Assembly: GCF_002368415.1 (NCBI RefSeq) | Contig: NZ_AP018290.1 | Span: forward strand, 3,237,614 to 3,301,613 | DNA: 64,000 nucleotides | Direction: 5' to 3' | Origin: Calothrix sp. NIES-4105 | GTDB taxonomy: Bacteria > Cyanobacteriota > Cyanobacteriia > Cyanobacteriales > Nostocaceae | Shown: in pieces, positions 59,976 to 64,000 of the stretch | How the letters are laid out: each line of letters starts with the position of its first letter | Numbering within the stretch: position 1 is the first letter of the stretch | Notes under the pieces: generated by a model | The model's database searches: none | Told to the model about the DNA's origin: nothing | What the model saw: the letters and a program-made list of their open reading frames with translations, nothing else | Position numbers and translations under genes: made by a program

Positions 59976-60242
59976 ATGACTACTGAACAACTGCTACTGG
60001 AAAAATGGCGTTCTTTGCCACCAAATAAACAGCAAGAAGTCTTTAACTTTGTTAACTTCCTTCACTCAACAAATGTGCCAATTTCTGAAAATAAAGTGGA
60101 TTTGCAGTCTAGACTGGACTTTGCTGAAAAGTTGGATCAATTACGTCAAGAAATTATTGATTCTGGTATACCTCTATTGACAGATGAAGAAGTATATATG
60201 GAAATTGCAGAACGACGTGGAGGGTATCAGGAGACAGAATGA
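59976..60242 (+). CDS. VapB-like antitoxin of a PIN toxin pair
   Basis: An 88-aa protein beginning TEQLLLEKWRSLPPNKQQEV (a common start of cyanobacterial antitoxins) and ending LLTDEEVYMEIAERRGGYQETE, a C-terminal helix that would bind the toxin. It overlaps the following PIN gene by four bases (ATGA). Together they form a type II toxin-antitoxin operon that may autoregulate. ATG at 59976 with AGGATAAAATA upstream. Confidence 0.8.
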   Translation: MTTEQLLLEKWRSLPPNKQQEVFNFVNFLHSTNVPISENKVDLQSRLDFAEKLDQLRQEIIDSGIPLLTDEEVYMEIAERRGGYQETE

Positions 60243-60652
60243 TTCGCACATTTATTGATGCAGGAGTGTTAATTATTGCTGCTCGTGGTGGAAGTGTTGG
60301 TGCAGAAAGAGCTTCAAATGTTCTTAAAGACCAAAATCGAGAGTTTGCTTCAAGTATATTTCTAAAGTTGGAGATTTTACCAAAAGCAATTTATAACAAG
60401 CGCACGGCGGAAGTAAAGTTGTACGAAGCGTATTTTAATGTCGTTACTTACTGGGCAACAGATACCGAGCAAATTATTGAGAATGCTTATAAAGAATGCG
60501 CTCAGTATGGGTTGGGAGCAATGGATGCTTTACATATTTCCGCAGCCCTTTCAGTAGGTGCGGTGGAATTTCTAACCTATGAAAAACCTGAGAAATCAAT
60601 TTTCCGTACAAAAAGCATTCAAATTATTTCTATCTTTCCAGAATCGAACTAA
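60239..60652 (+). CDS. PIN-domain toxin (VapC-like)
   Basis: A 137-aa PIN nuclease: FIDAGVLIIAARG with the first Asp, a Glu in LKLEILPKAIYNKR, an Asp in YGLGAMDALHISAALSVGA and the C-terminal FLTYEKPEKSIF. These give the usual acidic residues of VapC-type RNases. It is translationally coupled to the antitoxin gene before it. The target RNA is unknown. The pair looks intact. Confidence 0.85.
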   Translation: MIRTFIDAGVLIIAARGGSVGAERASNVLKDQNREFASSIFLKLEILPKAIYNKRTAEVKLYEAYFNVVTYWATDTEQIIENAYKECAQYGLGAMDALHISAALSVGAVEFLTYEKPEKSIFRTKSIQIISIFPESN

Positions 60653-60666
60653 TTTCTTGTTTTTGT

Positions 60667-60713
60667 AGGTTGGGTTATGTTGGGTTCCGCTGCCGCTTCA
60701 CCCAACCTACGTA
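60667..60713. repeat. TAGGTTGGGT...ACCCAACCTA hairpin, copy 4
   Basis: GTAGGTTGGGTTATGTTGGG and CACCCAACCTAC form a hairpin between two convergent genes (PIN toxin and por), a good position for a bidirectional terminator. Confidence 0.75.
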
Positions 60714-60715
60714 TT

Positions 60716-61684
<969 letters not shown>

Positions 61685-61897
61685 TTAAAACCTCATCAAA
61701 ACAGAATTAAAAATTTTTCGCTTTTTCTAGAATCTCACGTCAGGTTCACAATTAGTCAAACAAAAATAAAGATTCTACATGAGATATTATTAAAAGTTAA
61801 TATTTTTTAATTATTGCTACGTGCCCAGATTCCCGTCGGCAATCTTAGGTAAAGTAATGTTAAGCACTTTGAAAGTTTGTAAACTAAACAAAGCTTA

Positions 61898-62240
61898 GAG
61901 GATGTTTTAAAAGTTATATTTAATACTCAATTCTTGATTTAATCCCCCCTGACAGAGCGCGTGGAAGGGAGGGAAAAGAGGCATTTAAGCCCCCTGAACT
62001 CGCGGCTACCGTGTATACACAAGTTTTTCAAAGTTATCTTTCTTCCCTTTCTTCTCTTCCTTTGTGACATGCAGTGACCTTTGTGGTTTATTCCTTTAGG
62101 GAACCACGAAGACACAAAGGGCACAAAGAGGGGAATATAAGAATGATTATTAAAGATGTGTGTACAGGGTAGCTTCCACGCGCTCTGTTGGAGGGATTTT
62201 CTAAACCTATAGTTAAATTTGATACTTTCCAAACATCCTC
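61898..62240. mobile_element. 343-bp nested palindromic element (IS5/IS1031-type MITE)
   Basis: Outer ends GAGGATGTTTTAAAAGT and the reverse complement of GAGGATGTTTGGAAAGT face inward, with TTA on each side (61895-61897 and 62241-62243), the 3-bp duplication typical of the IS1031 group. Inside is a perfect 16-bp inverted pair ACAGAGCGCGTGGAAG (61952-61967 and 62173-62188), and inside that an inverted pair of CTTTGTG/CACAAAG repeats (62060-62090 and 62103-62129). There is no transposase. The rest of the 61682-61897 gap holds no gene that I can support. Confidence 0.75.
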
Positions 62241-63512
62241 TTAGTGCATTTCTGTGTTTTGCGACTTTAGCTGTGATTTAATGAGCGGCATTTTGGGCGA
62301 TAGAAAAAAGCCAACCAAGCTAGCAAATAGAATTGGTGTAAAGGGAGTAAAGCCTGTTAGTTTTGTAAGTAGTAACGTTGTGCTAATTGGAGTGCGAGTA
62401 ACTGCGGCATTAATTGCTGCCATTACTGAAATCATTGCTAGTACAGGATGCACTCCTGGAATTAAAGTAGCTATTGCTTTACCTAAACATGCTCCGGTAA
62501 AAAACAGTGGAATAATAAACCCACCTCGCCACTCGCCGTTTACAGTGACGCTAATCGCAACCATTTTGGCGAGTACTATAATTAGTAACGTATAAGCACT
62601 AAAATTATTCTCAACAACTGCATTAAGTTGCTCATGTCCAAAGTAGCGGGTTAATGGTATAGCTATTGCCAAACTCCCCAATACTAACCCTGCTATTGTT
62701 GTTCGCACATAAATAGGTGCAGGAATTTTTGCAAAAACCTGCCTGCAAAGTTTAAAAATACTGATAAATACCCATGCTGCAATAGCCCCGACGATTGCGT
62801 ATAAAATAGCTACAATAAAGTCGTCAATATTATTAACTTGATACTGGGGAAAATTCCAGGTAGGCGCAATACCTAAGTGCGTAATTACAACAAACACTAA
62901 ATAGCTGGCGCAACTAGAGACAATAGCAGGTAAAACCGCTTCATAGTACTCCAGAAAATACTCATGGTGCAAAATCTCTAATGCGAAAAAAGCACCTCCC
63001 AACGGGGCGCCAAATAAAGCTGTAAAACCAGCTGCCATACCCGCAATACTAAGGGAGCGTAACTTTTCACCTTCTAGATGCAGCCTATCTGCAAACCAAG
63101 TCCCCAAAGAACCTGTTACCTGAACCATCGGCGCCTCTGGTCCAAGACTTCCTCCTGCCGAAATGCTAATGAGTGAAGATAGAATCATTGAGGGGTTTTC
63201 GCGCTTTTCAATTCTTCCCCCGCGAAAATGGATGTTATCGACTATTAAAGCAATTTCGCCTGGATTACCAAGAAAATGTATCACTAATCCTATCAGTAAT
63301 CCAGATAAGGGCATTATGACTAATAAGCTATAACCTTGAAATGAACTTAAAAACTTAGTCATTTGCTCTAGAACATGCCAGTATAATCCAGCAAATAAAC
63401 CGCTGCAAATTCCTATAGCTGCCCAGCACAAAAGCCAACGCGATACTGTTAAAGGATTGCGCGCGGTTAAGCCGTTGAGCCAAGCTAAAGTTTGTTGTTG
63501 ATGTCTTTTCAC
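62241..63512 (-). CDS. ClC-type chloride channel/transporter
   Basis: A 423-aa membrane protein of the ClC family with about 10-11 hydrophobic segments. The family signatures are GGSLGPEAPMVQVTGSLG (the GxxGPE(G/A)P motif) and GEWRGGFIIPLFFTGACLG (the GxFxP region). The N-terminal GSGIP motif is not clear, and no CBS domains follow, so it is a short bacterial type. Whether it is a channel or an exchanger cannot be told. The TAA stop codon is part of the TTA duplication of the neighbouring mobile element, so the insertion sits exactly at the gene end. An HPP-family gene precedes it, 33 bases away on the same strand. Confidence 0.9.
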   Translation of the reverse strand: MKRHQQQTLAWLNGLTARNPLTVSRWLLCWAAIGICSGLFAGLYWHVLEQMTKFLSSFQGYSLLVIMPLSGLLIGLVIHFLGNPGEIALIVDNIHFRGGRIEKRENPSMILSSLISISAGGSLGPEAPMVQVTGSLGTWFADRLHLEGEKLRSLSIAGMAAGFTALFGAPLGGAFFALEILHHEYFLEYYEAVLPAIVSSCASYLVFVVITHLGIAPTWNFPQYQVNNIDDFIVAILYAIVGAIAAWVFISIFKLCRQVFAKIPAPIYVRTTIAGLVLGSLAIAIPLTRYFGHEQLNAVVENNFSAYTLLIIVLAKMVAISVTVNGEWRGGFIIPLFFTGACLGKAIATLIPGVHPVLAMISVMAAINAAVTRTPISTTLLLTKLTGFTPFTPILFASLVGFFLSPKMPLIKSQLKSQNTEMH

Positions 63513-63545
63513 GAAACTTTGTTTTTTAAATTGTATGTTTTAAAT

Positions 63546-64000
63546 TTAATTTACAGAGTAAGCTTTGGTTGCGACAAACTTATTAAAAGTGTATGTACAA
63601 AATAAGATAATCACTGACCCTGCTAAAACTGGAGTAAATAAAAATCCCCATGAAGCATTACTCATTGCTCCAACAAGTGCTACTGCTCCACCTGGTGGAT
63701 GAAGTGTTTTAGTTAACTGCATTAACTTAATTGCAATAGCAACTGAAGCAGCTTGAACCCAAGGTGCATCTCCAAACAAATGAACTAGAGTAATGCAGGT
63801 TAAAGCGCCCAGAATATTTCCTCCAATTACATTACGAGGTTGAGCTAGAGGACTTTCTGGAACTGCGTATAATAGTACTGCACTCGCTCCAAACGGCGCC
63901 GCAATTAATGGATACCTTGTATGTAATGTTAAATATACAAGAACTGCTATCCCCAAAAAACTGCCTACACCAGACAGTAAAATCTGTCTAGGTGAAAAAT
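63546..64000 (-). CDS. HPP family membrane protein (5' end beyond window)
   Basis: A partial protein of four to five membrane segments with the family name motif LHPPGGAVALVGA, preceded by LIAAPFGASAVLLYAVPESPLAQPRNVIGG and AIKLMQLTKT. HPP proteins include the cyanobacterial chloroplast-type nitrite transporter, so nitrite transport is a possibility. The frame remains open through the window end with coding-like sequence (FSPRQILLSGVGSF), so the start lies beyond 64000; the TTG at 63956 is not the real start. It probably forms an operon with the ClC gene. Confidence 0.85.
   Translation of the reverse strand, partial: FSPRQILLSGVGSFLGIAVLVYLTLHTRYPLIAAPFGASAVLLYAVPESPLAQPRNVIGGNILGALTCITLVHLFGDAPWVQAASVAIAIKLMQLTKTLHPPGGAVALVGAMSNASWGFLFTPVLAGSVIILFCTYTFNKFVATKAYSVN

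Noticed and set aside
61939-62232. Open frame of 97 codons upstream of por
   Set aside because: It lies entirely within the nested palindromic element and translates CTTTGTG and palindrome repeats.

Overview
The window is a gene-dense but repeat-laden cyanobacterial chromosome segment. Markers are a light-dependent protochlorophyllide reductase, a cytochrome c6-like protein, an HhoA-type Deg protease, a COP23-type protein, a cyanobacterial PRPP synthetase, and many Ser/Thr kinases with the Gly-rich loop typical of this phylum. Low GC with abundant intergenic palindromes and heptanucleotide repeats suggests a large-genome filamentous (nostocalean) cyanobacterium; the genus cannot be fixed from the sequence. 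The classical cyanobacterial palindrome GCGATCGC was not seen, while GGCGCC occurs close to 100 times by eye, in coding and non-coding DNA.

Layout. 0.2-6.7 kb: small hypothetical, methyltransferase, aldo/keto reductase, a stand-alone IscB RNA-guided nuclease with a structured leader (omega-RNA) abutting a petJ-like gene, an amphipathic helical protein and two small membrane proteins. 7.0-12.9 kb: uvrB, a protein made of 19-residue repeats, and an IS605-type element (divergent tnpA/tnpB), bracketed by a 109-bp perfect inverted repeat and arrays of MITE-like repeats. 13-22.6 kb: papain-like protein, M20 amidohydrolase, bioD, Ser/Thr kinase, prs, a decayed HigA-type antitoxin, typA. 22.8-35.4 kb: a PIN-domain gene coupled to a large helical partner, a tandem double-kinase/TPR receptor, and a minus-strand operon tpsA-tpsB-CHAT in which a two-partner secretion system overlaps an exported caspase-like CHAT/TPR protein. 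35.6-53.8 kb: mostly housekeeping and stress genes (COP23, sugar-binding lipoprotein, yebC, small secreted basic proteins, lysozyme, menH, CsoR/InrS-like repressor, hhoA, WD40, lysS, HdeD, DUF4058, M50-GNAT fusion, GNAT, DUF4870, pentapeptide protein). 54-60.7 kb: orthocaspase followed by a decay zone with a kinase N-lobe, a 99-bp MITE, a start-less lipase/periplasmic-binding/SH3 chimera, gene remnants, an orphan antitoxin and a VapBC-like pair. 60.7-64 kb: por, a nested IS5-like palindromic element, a ClC channel and an HPP protein cut by the window end.

How it works together. Two themes stand out. First, at least eight repeat families are mobile enough to have entered coding sequences or replaced gene ends: CHAT, orthocaspase, M20, bioD, lysozyme, menH and the stop codon region of the ClC gene. 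Second, signalling and conflict-type proteins (kinases with sensors, CHAT, caspase, PIN, lipase-PBP) cluster in the segments poorest in GGCGCC, which suggests later acquisition. The most interesting unit is the TPS-CHAT operon with the convergent double kinase. The IscB locus is the clearest RNA-guided system; its inferred guide would read the end of its own neighbour gene.
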